The notes: generated by a model not told the origin, from the letters alone. 64,000 nucleotides of DNA from Pseudomonas sp. LFM046 (GCF_000949385.2 NZ_JYKO02000001.1:3150648-3214647); one strand, 5' to 3'. Shown: positions 7,419-16,160, counted from the stretch's first letter. Program-made: numbers and translations.

Positions 7419-9002
7419 TCACTCGTCGTCGCGTGCGGGAATCCACCACTCTTCGCCACGCACGGTGCGGATGTATTCCGGCCAGCGGTAGCGATGGGGA
7501 GCCTGGAAGTCCTTCGGCAACAGCGGCGCCTGCCAGCGGCTGCCACCGATGCCACCGCCGGTGCGTTCGACGAACTCGGCGCGGGCGGCGGCCAGTAGAT
7601 CGGGACGGGTGAGCAGGTCCACCAGGGTGGCGGCGATGGTCTTGGCGGCCACCTGAATCATCGGGTCGATGGTCTGGCGGATGCCGCCCAAGGCGTTGGC
7701 CACCCAATCCGGGTAGGTGAAGCCGGCCGGCGCCGACAACATCGGCCGGGCTACCAGCAGGCGCACGGTAGGGCAATGCCAGGTGTATTCCGGGTAGTCG
7801 TCGGAGGTCAGGTGCTTTTGCCAGGCCGGCATCTGCAGGCGCAGCTGACGCTCGCACTCCTGCGGCTCGATCAGTTCCTCGGTGGCCGGCAGGAAGGGTT
7901 TCTCCATCGGTTCCAGGCCCAGGTTGACCTGGATTTCCTGGGCGATCTCGATGGCTTCATTGCCCCAGCGCGGCGCGCCGACCATGGCCAGGTTGTCGTA
8001 GGTGGCCTGGGCCATCACGTGGTTCGGCAGGCCGCCACGGGACTTGCACACCCAGGTCTTCTTCCACTGGCAGCCGGTGGCGAGGGCGGCCGCAGCGGCG
8101 TTGTTGTCCATCACCTGGGCGATGGTCTCGGCCTGCTCGATGGAGTCGCAGCGCAGCAGGTACTGGATCTGCGAAATGTGCGGCGGCAGGTTGTCGGCGG
8201 TCGCCTGGCCGGCGGTGAGGATGGCCTCGTTGTAGCTCCACAGGCCGGTGAACGGCAGCGTGGAACGGCGCAGGCTCTCGTTCAGGGTGTAGAAGTGCAC
8301 CAGCGCGTCATTCGCGCCGGGTGCCCGTGCCGCCAGGTGGTTCTGCGGGATCGGGCTGTATTTGTCCGAGGCGATCCAGTTCTGCGGGTCATCGCAGGTA
8401 AAGGTGTAGATGTAGGCGTAGGCGATGCCGCAGTGCGTGTCCCAGGTGGTGGTGTTGTTCAGCGGCAGCATGTAGGTGGGGTGGAAGCTGATGGCCGCGT
8501 CGAGGTCGTCGTAGTAACCCTTGGCCGCGTGCACCGGCTTGGAGGCGCGCAGCTTTTCCGCCGGCTCGCCAAAGAACTTCAGGGTGCCCTGGATGCCGTG
8601 CTCCAGCATCGCGGCCTTGGCCGCCAGCAGGCCGCCCAGGGCACTGATGCCCAGGGCCGAATGCGGGTCGGTATGACCAGGGGCGAAGCGCGACAGGCCT
8701 TCGCGCGGCATCTTGCGGGTAGCGGCCGCCTGGCAGTTGCCCGGCACGGCGTCGTATTCGCCGTAAGTGGCCAGCACTGGGCCTTCGCCATTGTTGAAGG
8801 TGGCACAGAAGGCGGTGGGCATGCCGCCGCTGCCCTCTTCCACTTCGAACCCTTCCTTGCGCAGCAGCTCGACGTACCAGGCGCAGGACTTGTACTCGCG
8901 GAACGCGGGCTCGGCGTAGTGCCAGATCACCTGGTGCCAGTCCGACAGGGTCTTGTGCTGCTGTTCCACCCAGTTCAGGGCGAATTGCTTGGGCTCGTGC
9001 AT
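7419..9002 (-). CDS. M20-family amidohydrolase/peptidase
   Basis: A 527-residue M20-type hydrolase related to AbgB-like amidohydrolases, which cleave amide bonds of N-acyl or aminobenzoyl amino acids using one or two metal ions. It contains ATYGEYDAVPG (with the Asp of the metal site), GHTDPHSALGISALGG, and an insert before FHPTYMLPLNN. The chosen ATG at 9002 has an AGGA ribosome binding site about ten bases upstream; a start nine codons earlier lacks one. It is the first gene of the minus-strand unit with the YtcJ-like amidohydrolase and CobW GTPase, and is divergent from a LysR gene. The intergenic region carries the 35 bp element shared with the ABC transporter promoter. Confidence 0.85.
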   Translation of the reverse strand: MHEPKQFALNWVEQQHKTLSDWHQVIWHYAEPAFREYKSCAWYVELLRKEGFEVEEGSGGMPTAFCATFNNGEGPVLATYGEYDAVPGNCQAAATRKMPREGLSRFAPGHTDPHSALGISALGGLLAAKAAMLEHGIQGTLKFFGEPAEKLRASKPVHAAKGYYDDLDAAISFHPTYMLPLNNTTTWDTHCGIAYAYIYTFTCDDPQNWIASDKYSPIPQNHLAARAPGANDALVHFYTLNESLRRSTLPFTGLWSYNEAILTAGQATADNLPPHISQIQYLLRCDSIEQAETIAQVMDNNAAAAALATGCQWKKTWVCKSRGGLPNHVMAQATYDNLAMVGAPRWGNEAIEIAQEIQVNLGLEPMEKPFLPATEELIEPQECERQLRLQMPAWQKHLTSDDYPEYTWHCPTVRLLVARPMLSAPAGFTYPDWVANALGGIRQTIDPMIQVAAKTIAATLVDLLTRPDLLAAARAEFVERTGGGIGGSRWQAPLLPKDFQAPHRYRWPEYIRTVRGEEWWIPARDDE

Positions 9003-9083
9003 GAACAGGATTCCTTGATGGCGTGACAAGGCCCGTTCGCGACGGTCGGCCAGCGGCGGGCTGGCCTTAGTATTGTTGAGTAG

Positions 9084-9123
9084 AGCGATACAACAATCGA
9101 TTTATTTCGCCACTAATGTTTAG
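9084..9123 (-). promoter_or_regulatory. LysR operator/promoter element, copy 1
   Basis: The plus strand at 9089-9123 reads TACAACAATCGATTTATTTC, six variable bases, then AATGTTTAG. The same sequence is found inverted at 10137-10171 before the ABC transporter operon, with 29 of 29 bases identical outside the variable six. Relative to the M20 gene it has the same orientation as copy 2 has relative to the transporter. A promoter-like pair TTGTTG, 16 bases, AATACT follows on the minus strand, and the same pair (AATAAT) follows copy 2. Confidence 0.75.
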
Positions 9124-9157
9124 ATATTTTCACCATAACCCCTCATCCGGAGCCCTC

Positions 9158-10063
9158 ATGCGTATTCCCTCGATGACCGCCCTGCGTGCACTGGATGCCG
9201 TCGCGCGGCTGGGCAGTGTCTCCGCCGCCGCCCAGGAACTGAGCCTTACCCGCAGCGCCATCAGCCACCAGATCAGCAGCCTGGAGGAGAGCCTGGGCTT
9301 TGTCCTGACCGAGCGTATCGGCCGCGGCATCGGCCTCACCTACCGAGGCGAGCGTTACGCCCGCGAGGTGCACCGCATCCTCTCCAATCTGGAAGAAGCC
9401 GGCCGCCGCCTGGATGACCAGGAAATCTCCGGCCGGCTCTGCGTCAGCTGCAATCCCGGTTTCGCCACCTACTGGCTGTGCCACCACATCGGCAGCTTCC
9501 TGCGGGAATACCCGCAGATCCAGTTGCAGCTGATTTCGCCGCGCACGCCGGACGATGTGAGCAGCGCCAACGTCGACCTGTTCATCGCCTACGGCATCGG
9601 GGACTGGCCCGATATGACGGTGGACCAGATCGTCGCGCTGCGCTTCTTCCCGGTGTGCAGCCCGCGTCTGATCAACGCCATGGGCGGCCTGAAGAGTCCC
9701 CAGGAGCTCCGCGACGTTCCCTTGCTGCACATGAGCGACTACAGCGACTGGCGCGTCTGGCTGGCCGCCGCCGGCGCCTCCGGGCTGGACGTGGGCCGTG
9801 GCATTGTCTTTTCCGACGCCCACTGCGCCCAGTCCGCCTGCATCGCCGCCCAGGGCGTGGCCATGGGCGACAACCTGATCAGCGGCGACGCCCTGGCCCG
9901 AGGCCTGCTGGTGCGCCCCTTCGAGATCGCCATCGACTCCCACCGTGGCTACTACCTGGTGGCCGACCCGCAGAAGGCCGACCGCCCTGCTGTGCAGGCT
10001 TTCAGCAATTGGGTGAAGACCCAGCTGCAGGCCTCGACCCAGATCTGGCAGGAGCATCGTTGA
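9158..10063 (+). CDS. LysR-family transcriptional regulator (GcvA-like)
   Basis: A 301-residue LysR-type regulator. The N-terminal winged helix-turn-helix is visible in SVSAAAQELSLTRSAISHQISSLEESLG, followed by the periplasmic-binding-like effector domain (LCVSCNPGFATYWLCHHIGSFL and onward). The motif pattern is of the GcvA/AmpR branch. The start at 9158 is preferred because GGAG precedes it; a start 14 codons earlier overlaps the shared operator element. It is divergent from the M20 hydrolase and lies just before the PotABCD-like operon, so it probably controls both through the two 35 bp elements. The effector is unknown, presumably the transported substrate or its breakdown product. Confidence 0.9.
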   Translation: MRIPSMTALRALDAVARLGSVSAAAQELSLTRSAISHQISSLEESLGFVLTERIGRGIGLTYRGERYAREVHRILSNLEEAGRRLDDQEISGRLCVSCNPGFATYWLCHHIGSFLREYPQIQLQLISPRTPDDVSSANVDLFIAYGIGDWPDMTVDQIVALRFFPVCSPRLINAMGGLKSPQELRDVPLLHMSDYSDWRVWLAAAGASGLDVGRGIVFSDAHCAQSACIAAQGVAMGDNLISGDALARGLLVRPFEIAIDSHRGYYLVADPQKADRPAVQAFSNWVKTQLQASTQIWQEHR

Positions 10064-10136
10064 ATCGCGTTACGCCATGACGTAAGCGACAGTCCGTAGG
10101 ATGGATGCTAATCCGGCCCGTAAATGTCCAAAAAAA

Positions 10137-10171
10137 CTAAACATTCATGCTGAAATAAATCGATTGTTGTA
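10137..10171 (+). promoter_or_regulatory. LysR operator/promoter element, copy 2
   Basis: This is the inverse of the element at 9089-9123: CTAAACATT, six variable bases, GAAATAAATCGATTGTTGTA. The similarity continues for some 30 more bases toward the operon (CGCT, then ACAATA and GGCC). A possible promoter is TTGTTG at 10165-10170, a 16 base spacer and AATAAT. The ABC transporter begins at 10254. A LysR protein bound here would sit just upstream of or over the -35 region. Confidence 0.75.
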
Positions 10172-10253
10172 GCGCTGGCTTTGACAATAATGGCCAAAAA
10201 ACGCCCAATCCGGGCTCGTCCGCGAGCCCGGCCCAACCAGGGGAGACACCAGC

Positions 10254-11345
10254 GTGCCCAGCAGTCAGGCCATCCAGCTCAGTGCCCAGGGGATCAGGAA
10301 GCAGTACGGACATTTCACCGCCCTGGACGGCATCGATCTGGACATCCGCCAGGGTGAATTCCTCACCCTGCTCGGCCCCTCCGGCTCGGGCAAGACCACC
10401 TTGCTGATGATCCTCGCCGGCTTCCTCGAAGCCACCTCCGGCACGCTGATGGAGAACGGCGTCGACATCAGCCGTCGCCCCGCGGAAAAGCGCAATTTCG
10501 GCATGGTGTTCCAGGGCTATGCCCTGTTCCCGCACATGAGCGTGGAAGACAACGTCGCCTACCCGCTGCGCATCCGGGGTATGAAACCGGAGGAACGCCA
10601 GCGCCGGGTCAAGCACATCCTCGACGTGGTGGGCCTCGGTGCCCATATGAAGAAGAAGCCGTCGGAGCTCTCTGGCGGCCAGCAGCAGCGTGTCGCCATC
10701 GCCCGCGCCCTGGTGTTCGAGCCGGACCTGCTGCTGCTCGACGAGCCCCTCTCGGCGCTGGACAAGAACCTGCGCGAGCAGCTCCAGGCCGAACTGCAGC
10801 GCATCCACCGCCAGGTGGGCACCAGCTTCGTCTTCGTCACCCATGACCAGGGCGAGGCCCTGGCGCTGTCGACCCGCATCGCCATCTTCAACCAGGGCCG
10901 TCTGGCCCAGGTGGATACGCCGGAAGACATCTACGACCGGCCCAACAGCCGCTTCGTCGCCGAATTCCTCGGCAAGATGAACCTCTTCCCGCTGGCCGAC
11001 GTGACCCGTAATGGCGCCCATGCCAGCGGCCGCTGCGGCGACAGCCATCTCCATGCCGCCGCACCCCAGGTCCTGGGTGGCCAGCCGCTGTTGCTGGCCG
11101 TGCGTCCCGAGCACATGGACCTGCACACCGAACGTCCCGATCTCAGTGGCCACAACGTGGTGCCCGCGCACCTCACCGAGAAGGTCTACCAGGGCGCCAG
11201 TACGCACCTCGCGCTCAAGGTCGGCATGGACCTGCCTGCCATCAACCTGGCGGTGCCCGGCAACCACCCGGGCGCCCAGCTGGCCAGCGGCACGCCGGTC
11301 TGGCTGAGCTGGCCGGTGCAACGAAGCTTCCTGCTGGAAGCCTGA
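10254..11345 (+). CDS. ABC transporter ATP-binding protein (PotA-like)
   Basis: This is the ATPase of a polyamine/opine/phosphonate-type (POPT) importer, 363 residues. It shows Walker A GPSGSGKTT at 42-50, Q-loop region MVFQGYALFPHMSVEDN, signature LSGGQQQR, Walker B LLLLDEPLSALD, switch His in VTHD, and a C-terminal TOBE-like domain (LLAVRPEHMDL). GTG at 10254 is the start, with GGGAG upstream. It is first in a four-gene plus-strand operon with a binding protein and two permeases. PotA homologues usually take spermidine or putrescine, but this branch also carries other amines and amino acid derivatives. The linked hydrolases argue for an amide or acylated amine. Confidence 0.92.
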   Translation: MPSSQAIQLSAQGIRKQYGHFTALDGIDLDIRQGEFLTLLGPSGSGKTTLLMILAGFLEATSGTLMENGVDISRRPAEKRNFGMVFQGYALFPHMSVEDNVAYPLRIRGMKPEERQRRVKHILDVVGLGAHMKKKPSELSGGQQQRVAIARALVFEPDLLLLDEPLSALDKNLREQLQAELQRIHRQVGTSFVFVTHDQGEALALSTRIAIFNQGRLAQVDTPEDIYDRPNSRFVAEFLGKMNLFPLADVTRNGAHASGRCGDSHLHAAAPQVLGGQPLLLAVRPEHMDLHTERPDLSGHNVVPAHLTEKVYQGASTHLALKVGMDLPAINLAVPGNHPGAQLASGTPVWLSWPVQRSFLLEA

Positions 11346-11418
11346 TCCCGCCCCACAGCGTTTCCCTACAACAACAATCGGCCTGCCCCAACGGAGCGGG
11401 CCACGCGAGGACTTGCCA

Positions 11419-12534
11419 ATGAGCCAGGAACATCAACGCGACTGCATCGAAATCCTCATCGAGAAAGCCCGTGGCGGCCAGATCAACCGCCGTACCTTCA
11501 TCCAGGCCATGGGCTTGCTGGCGGCCGCGCCGCTCGCCATGCGCAGTGGCATCAGCTGGGCGTCGGACGGCAAGCCGCTGGTGGTGGTGAACTGGGGTGG
11601 CGACGCCCTCGACGCCTTCCGCCGCGCCTGGACCGATAGCTTCAGCCAGAGCACCGGCATCCAGGTGCGCATCGACGGCACCGGTCCCACTGAAGGCGCC
11701 ATCCGCTCACAACTGGCCAGCGGCAAGCCCAGCTGGGACGTGGTGGACGTTGAAAGCTTCAGCGCCATGACCCTGGGCCGCGACAAGATCCTCCAGCCCC
11801 TGGACTACGGCGTCATCCAGCGCGGCCAGGTAGCCTCCGGCCTGTCCCATGACTACGGCATCGCCGGCTACCTGTTCAGCTATGTGATGGCCTGGGACAG
11901 CGAGCAGTTCGGTGACCAGGGCCCGGCCACCTGGGCGGATTTCTGGAACGTGGAGAAATTCCCCGGCAAGCGCACCCTCTACAAGTGGATGAACGGCATG
12001 CTGGAAGCCGCCTTGCTGGCCGACGGCGTGCCCGCCGACCAGCTCTACCCGCTGGACGTGGCGCGCGCCCTGCGCAAGATCGACGAGATCAAGCCGCACG
12101 TCCTGTCCTTCTGGAGCTCGGGCGCGGAAAGCCAGCAGCTGCTGATCGAAGGCGAAGTCTCGGTAGGCGCCATCTGGAGCACCCGCGCCAAGCTGCTCGC
12201 CGAAGACAGCGAGGGCCGCGTCCGCTGGGGCTATGACAATGCCTTCCTCAACTCCAGCAGCTGGGCGGTACTCCAGAACAACCCCGGCGGCAGCCAGGAG
12301 GCCATGCGCTTCATCCAGCACGCGCTGCAGCCCGAGGGCCAGCTGAAGCTGTTCGAACTGCTGGGTAACGGCCCGTCCAACAGCGCCACCCAGAAGCTGA
12401 TGACGGCGGAACAGCGCGAGGCCGACTGCGCGTCCGAGGAAAACTTCAAAAAGCAGATCTTCCTCAACACCGAGTGGTACGCCGACCACTACGCCACCAC
12501 CCTGGAACAGTACCTGACCCACCTTTCCAAGTGA
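11419..12534 (+). CDS. ABC transporter substrate-binding protein (PotD-like), Tat-type signal
   Basis: The periplasmic solute-binding subunit of the importer, 371 residues. The N-terminus has a twin-arginine signal, NRRTFIQAMGLLAAAPLA, with a long n-region of about 25 residues, then a hydrophobic core and a cleavage site near ISWA. The mature part begins KPLVVVNWGGDALDAF, typical of PotD/PotF-like proteins. The ATG at 11419 has GAGG nine bases upstream, better than a TTG two codons earlier. Tat export is unusual for the classic PotD of E. coli, which uses Sec, but is common in relatives of this family. Ligand not predictable from sequence. Confidence 0.9.
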   Translation: MSQEHQRDCIEILIEKARGGQINRRTFIQAMGLLAAAPLAMRSGISWASDGKPLVVVNWGGDALDAFRRAWTDSFSQSTGIQVRIDGTGPTEGAIRSQLASGKPSWDVVDVESFSAMTLGRDKILQPLDYGVIQRGQVASGLSHDYGIAGYLFSYVMAWDSEQFGDQGPATWADFWNVEKFPGKRTLYKWMNGMLEAALLADGVPADQLYPLDVARALRKIDEIKPHVLSFWSSGAESQQLLIEGEVSVGAIWSTRAKLLAEDSEGRVRWGYDNAFLNSSSWAVLQNNPGGSQEAMRFIQHALQPEGQLKLFELLGNGPSNSATQKLMTAEQREADCASEENFKKQIFLNTEWYADHYATTLEQYLTHLSK

Positions 12535-12544
12535 GCCGCCGCGC

Positions 12545-13381
12545 ATGAGCACAACCCACTCCGCCAACCTGGAGCGCAGCCTGCTGCTGATCCCCCTGCC
12601 CCTGCTGCTGGTGGTCTTCTACCTGCTGCCGTTCCTCGGCGTGGTGGGTTGGAGCTTCACCCTGCCGGAGCCCGGCATCGAGCAGTACCAGCGCATCGCC
12701 ACCGATCCCGCGATCCACGACATGCTCTGGCGCACCCTGCGCCTGTGCCTGACGGTCAGCACCCTGGCGCTGGTCATCGGTTACCTGCTGGCCTACTGCT
12801 GGGTGTTCAGCCCGCCGTTCTGGCAACGCATGGTGGAGATCTGCATCTTCATCCCGTTCTGGATCTCGGTGCTGGTGCGGGCCTTCGGCTGGCTGATCGC
12901 CCTGCGCAGCAACGGCGTGCTGAACGGCGGGCTGATGGGCCTCGGCCTGATCGATTCGCCGCTGCAGCTGACCCGCAACGAGACGGGCGTGGTCATCGGC
13001 ATGCTCCACTTCATGGTGCCGTACGCCCTGTTCCCGCTGCTTTCCAGCATGCGCCAGCTCGACCAGCGTGTGCTGCTGGCCTCCCGTGGCCTCGGTGCCG
13101 GGGCGCTGCGCACCTTCTGGCAAGTGCTGCTGCCGCAGACCGTGCCGGGCCTGCTGGGCGCCTTCATCATGGTCTTCGTGTTCTGCCTGGGCTTCTTCAT
13201 CACCCCGGTGCTGCTGGGCGGCGGGCAGACGGTGATGATTGCCGAGTACGTCTTCCTGCAGATGTTCCAGACCAGCAACTGGGGCCTGGGCGCCGCCCTC
13301 AGCGTGGTCCTGCTGGCCCTGGTCAGCGCGCTGATCTGGCTGCTGCTGCGCATAACCCGTGTCAACCGACTGGTGGGCTGA
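12545..13381 (+). CDS. ABC transporter permease (PotB-like)
   Basis: An inner-membrane permease of the BPD_transp_1 family, 278 residues with about six hydrophobic segments. The EAA-type cytoplasmic loop that contacts the ATPase is readable as LASRGLGAGALRTFWQVLLPQTVPG. It begins 10 bp after the binding-protein stop and is followed after 6 bp by the second permease. It pairs with the PotC-like protein to form the channel of the importer. Confidence 0.92.
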   Translation: MSTTHSANLERSLLLIPLPLLLVVFYLLPFLGVVGWSFTLPEPGIEQYQRIATDPAIHDMLWRTLRLCLTVSTLALVIGYLLAYCWVFSPPFWQRMVEICIFIPFWISVLVRAFGWLIALRSNGVLNGGLMGLGLIDSPLQLTRNETGVVIGMLHFMVPYALFPLLSSMRQLDQRVLLASRGLGAGALRTFWQVLLPQTVPGLLGAFIMVFVFCLGFFITPVLLGGGQTVMIAEYVFLQMFQTSNWGLGAALSVVLLALVSALIWLLLRITRVNRLVG

Positions 13382-13387
13382 TCGACC

Positions 13388-14233
13388 ATGAATACACATC
13401 AAACGGGCCTTTCCACCCGCCTGCTGGCCACCCTGGCCATGGCCTTCATGCTGTTCCCGCTGCTGACGGTCATTCCGGTGTCCTTCACCAGCAAGCGCTA
13501 CCTGTCCATGCCCAACGGCAGTTGGTCGCTGCGCCACTATGAGGCCCTGCTGGGCAATCCGGAGTGGATGGCGAGCATCCTCCAGAGCCTGGGCATCGCT
13601 TTGGCCACCAGCATCATCGCCACCGCCCTGGCGGTGAGCTTCAGCCTCGGCATCTGGTACCTGCGCTCGCGCCTGGCCACGGTGCTGATCGGACTGGTGC
13701 TGCTGCCCATGGCCATCCCGCCGGTGATCTCGGCCCTGGTCCTCTACTTCATGGAGACCAACCTCGGCCGCATCGCCCCCGGCTTCGGCTACGACACGCT
13801 CCCCGGCGTGGTCATCGCCCACGTGGTGATGGTGGTGCCCTACGGCGTGGTGACCATGCTGGTGGCGCTGAGCCAGATCGACCGACGCATCGAACTGGCC
13901 TCCCGCAACCTGGGGGCCAGCCTGATGCAGACCACCTTCCTGGTGGTGATGCCGAACCTCAAGCTGGGCATCGCTTCGACTGCCCTGCTGAGCTTTGCGC
14001 TGTCCTGGGAGGAAGTGGCGGTGACGCTGTTCATCACCAGCGTCGACGTCAACACCCTGCCCCGCCGCATCTGGGGCGGTCTGCGGGACAACGTCGACCC
14101 CAGCGTGGCAGCCATCTCGGTGCTGCTGATCGGTATCACCCTGCTGGTGCTCTGTGCGCGGTTGCTGTTGCAGTACGTGGCAGCGCGCAAGGCCAGGGAG
14201 GCAGCAGGTTCAGCGGCGACGGCGCCGGCCTGA
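13388..14233 (+). CDS. ABC transporter permease (PotC-like)
   Basis: The second membrane subunit, 281 residues, with the EAA loop LASRNLGASLMQTTFLVVMPNLKLG. Hydrophobic segments cover most of the protein, and the N-terminal tail is short. It is the last gene of the operon: a strong terminator begins four bases after its stop codon. Together with the PotA, PotD and PotB-like proteins it completes a polyamine-type importer. Confidence 0.92.
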   Translation: MNTHQTGLSTRLLATLAMAFMLFPLLTVIPVSFTSKRYLSMPNGSWSLRHYEALLGNPEWMASILQSLGIALATSIIATALAVSFSLGIWYLRSRLATVLIGLVLLPMAIPPVISALVLYFMETNLGRIAPGFGYDTLPGVVIAHVVMVVPYGVVTMLVALSQIDRRIELASRNLGASLMQTTFLVVMPNLKLGIASTALLSFALSWEEVAVTLFITSVDVNTLPRRIWGGLRDNVDPSVAAISVLLIGITLLVLCARLLLQYVAARKAREAAGSAATAPA

Positions 14234-14237
14234 TGCG

Positions 14238-14270
14238 AAAAAGCCCGGACAATGTCCGGGCTTTTTGTTT
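14238..14270 (+). terminator. terminator of the PotABCD-like operon
   Basis: A 13 bp perfect stem (AAAAAGCCCGGAC at 14238-14250 and its complement at 14254-14266) with a three-base loop, followed by GTTTT. The A-run on the 5' arm gives T-runs on both strands, so it may be bidirectional. Confidence 0.92.
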
Positions 14271-14298
14271 TGCGATGGCACATTGGGGCAATGAGTCC

Positions 14299-14396
14299 TG
14301 TAGGGGCGAATCCATTCGCCAACCGAACCGCCGGTTCGGCCTTCAAGACCTCAGGGGGCAGCTTCGCCGCCCTTGGCGAATGAATTCGCCCCTACA
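14299..14396. repeat. REP-type inverted pair, copy 1
   Basis: A 98 bp element with 22 bp terminal inverted repeats. The left arm begins TGTAGGGGCGAATCCATTCG and the right arm ends CGAATGAATTCGCCCCTACA. The centre holds GGTTCGGCCTT and GGCAGCTTCGCCGCCC. Copies 2 and 3 at 16156 and 17369 share arms and centre. It lies between the converging PotC-like and aldolase genes. Confidence 0.85.
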
Positions 14397-14411
14397 AGGC
14401 CTATCGGCCCA

Positions 14412-15149
14412 TCAATCGCGGAACGACGGATCGATCCGATCCAGCCGGCGCAGCTCCGCTTTCCAGACGAGGTCCACGCTTTCCAGGTGATAGCGCTCGT
14501 TGTTCAACTGGCGCGCGGTGAATTCGCAGGCCTCGTGGTCCGGCACGATCAGCGGCCGGCCGGCCTTCATGGCTGCCAACTGGATGCGGCAGGCCTGGTC
14601 CAGGTAGTACATCAGGAAGTAGGCCTCGGCGACGCTGCGCCCCACGGTGAGCAGGCCGTGGTTGCGCAGGATCATGGCCTTGCTGCTGCCCAGGGCGTCG
14701 ACGATGCGCTGGCGTACCTCCAGGTCCAATGGCACGCCTTCGTAGTCGTAGTAAGCGAGGCGGTTGTAGAAGGTCATGTTGGTCTGGTTCAGCGGCAACA
14801 GCCCTTCTTCCAGGGCCGCCACCGCCATGCCGGCCAAGGTGTGGGTGTGCATCACGCAGACGGCGTCGTGGCGGTTCATGTGGACGGCGCTGTGGATGGT
14901 GAAACCGGCGGGATTCACCTCGGGAGAATCGGCGCTCAACGTGTTGCCGTCGACATCGATCGCCACCAGGTTGGAGGCGCTGATTTCCTCCGGTAGCAGG
15001 CCGTACTGGTTGATCAGGAAGACAGGCTCTTCCCCGGGCAGGCGCACCGAGATATGGGTGAAGACCTGGTCGCTCCAGCCATTCAGATCCAGCAGGCGGT
15101 ACGCGGCAGCAAGGTCAGTGCGCAGTGCTTGTTCGGTGGTCGTGTTCAT
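14412..15149 (-). CDS. class II aldolase/adducin family protein
   Basis: A 245-residue zinc-dependent class II aldolase/adducin domain protein; relatives include fuculose-phosphate aldolase and ribulose-5-phosphate epimerase as well as decarboxylases. The metal-binding HxH is seen in VCVMHTHTLAG and a third His in ILRNHGLLTVG. The N-terminus reads AAAYRLLDLNGWSDQVFTHISVRLPG, matching the family. The start at 15149 has GGGAGAACC directly upstream. It is divergent from a LysR regulator 114 bp away. Substrate unknown; many such proteins of Pseudomonas carry no known reaction. Confidence 0.85.
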   Translation of the reverse strand: MNTTTEQALRTDLAAAYRLLDLNGWSDQVFTHISVRLPGEEPVFLINQYGLLPEEISASNLVAIDVDGNTLSADSPEVNPAGFTIHSAVHMNRHDAVCVMHTHTLAGMAVAALEEGLLPLNQTNMTFYNRLAYYDYEGVPLDLEVRQRIVDALGSSKAMILRNHGLLTVGRSVAEAYFLMYYLDQACRIQLAAMKAGRPLIVPDHEACEFTARQLNNERYHLESVDLVWKAELRRLDRIDPSFRD

Positions 15150-15263
15150 CGGTTCTCCCGCAGGCAAATGACGTGGTCAAAGGCGGCCAGCCTAGGACCG
15201 CTTGTTGACCGCGGGATATCGATTTATCTTGCTGCCACTCATTCCAAAACGTAATGAACTGCC

Positions 15264-16160
15264 ATGCGCCGACACCTGCCCAGCATGATTTCGCTCACCT
15301 GCTTTGCCGCGTTCGCCCGGCACATGAGCGTCACCCGCGCCGCCGAGGAACTCAGCCTGACCCAGGGCGCCGTCAGCCGGCAGATCAAGAACCTGGAAGA
15401 CCTGCTCGGCCAGCCCCTGGTGGAGAAGGTGCGCCAGCGCCTGCTGCTCACCGAGGAAGGCCGTCGCTATGTGGAGGAAATCAGCCCCCTGCTGGACCAG
15501 CTGGAAGCCGCTACCCAGCTCATCAGCGGCAAGGGAGCGGGTCGTCTGCGCGTCGGTGCCGAACCCTCGCTCACCACCCGTTGGCTACTGCCCAGGCTCA
15601 AGGACTACGGGCAACTGCACCCTGAAGTCGAACTGCAGGTGATGAACGACCTGCACCGCCTCTACGAACAGCTGGAAGGTTTTGAACTCGCCATCCTCTT
15701 TGGCGACGGCCACTGGCCCGGGTTCGACGCGCAGCGGCTGATGACGGGTGAGATGGTCGCGGTCTGTACACCGGCGCTGTTGCAGCGCCATGGCCCCATC
15801 GTCGAACGGCGGGACATCCTGCGCTATCCCCTGCTCCACCACAGCGCCCTGAGTGCCCAGGGCAAGTCCTCCACCCAGATCTGGCTGCTCAGCGCCGGGC
15901 TGACCCCAAGGGAGATCGATGCCCTGCCCGGCCAGCGCCTGGAGCACTTCCAGTTCGTGCTGGATGCGGCCCTGCACGGGCTCGGCGTCACGGTGCTGCC
16001 GCGCTACTTCGTCGCACCGGAACTGGAAGAGGGCCGGCTGGTGGTCGCCAGCCAGGAGCCGCTGCTGTCTGGGGATTACTACCTGGTGGTGCCGGAGGGC
16101 TGTCGGGATCGCAACGTGTTGGCATTCGCAGATTGGTTGCTCGGGGCGAATAACCTGTAG
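15264..16160 (+). CDS. LysR-family transcriptional regulator
   Basis: A 298-residue LysR regulator of the GcvA-like branch. The helix-turn-helix lies in MSVTRAAEELSLTQGAVSRQIKNLEDLLG, and the effector domain starts around residue 92 (LRVGAEPSLTTRWLLPRL). It is divergent from the class II aldolase gene, its likely target. The stop codon TAG is provided by the first bases of a REP-type repeat (TGTAGG at 16156), so the C-terminus may have been reshaped by insertion of the repeat. Confidence 0.9.
   Translation: MRRHLPSMISLTCFAAFARHMSVTRAAEELSLTQGAVSRQIKNLEDLLGQPLVEKVRQRLLLTEEGRRYVEEISPLLDQLEAATQLISGKGAGRLRVGAEPSLTTRWLLPRLKDYGQLHPEVELQVMNDLHRLYEQLEGFELAILFGDGHWPGFDAQRLMTGEMVAVCTPALLQRHGPIVERRDILRYPLLHHSALSAQGKSSTQIWLLSAGLTPREIDALPGQRLEHFQFVLDAALHGLGVTVLPRYFVAPELEEGRLVVASQEPLLSGDYYLVVPEGCRDRNVLAFADWLLGANNL

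Noticed and set aside
12464-13822. 452-residue minus-strand frame over the two permease genes
   Set aside because: Very rich in Gln, His, Asp and Gly, typical of the antisense frame of GC-rich membrane-protein genes. The permease frames on the plus strand have all family motifs.
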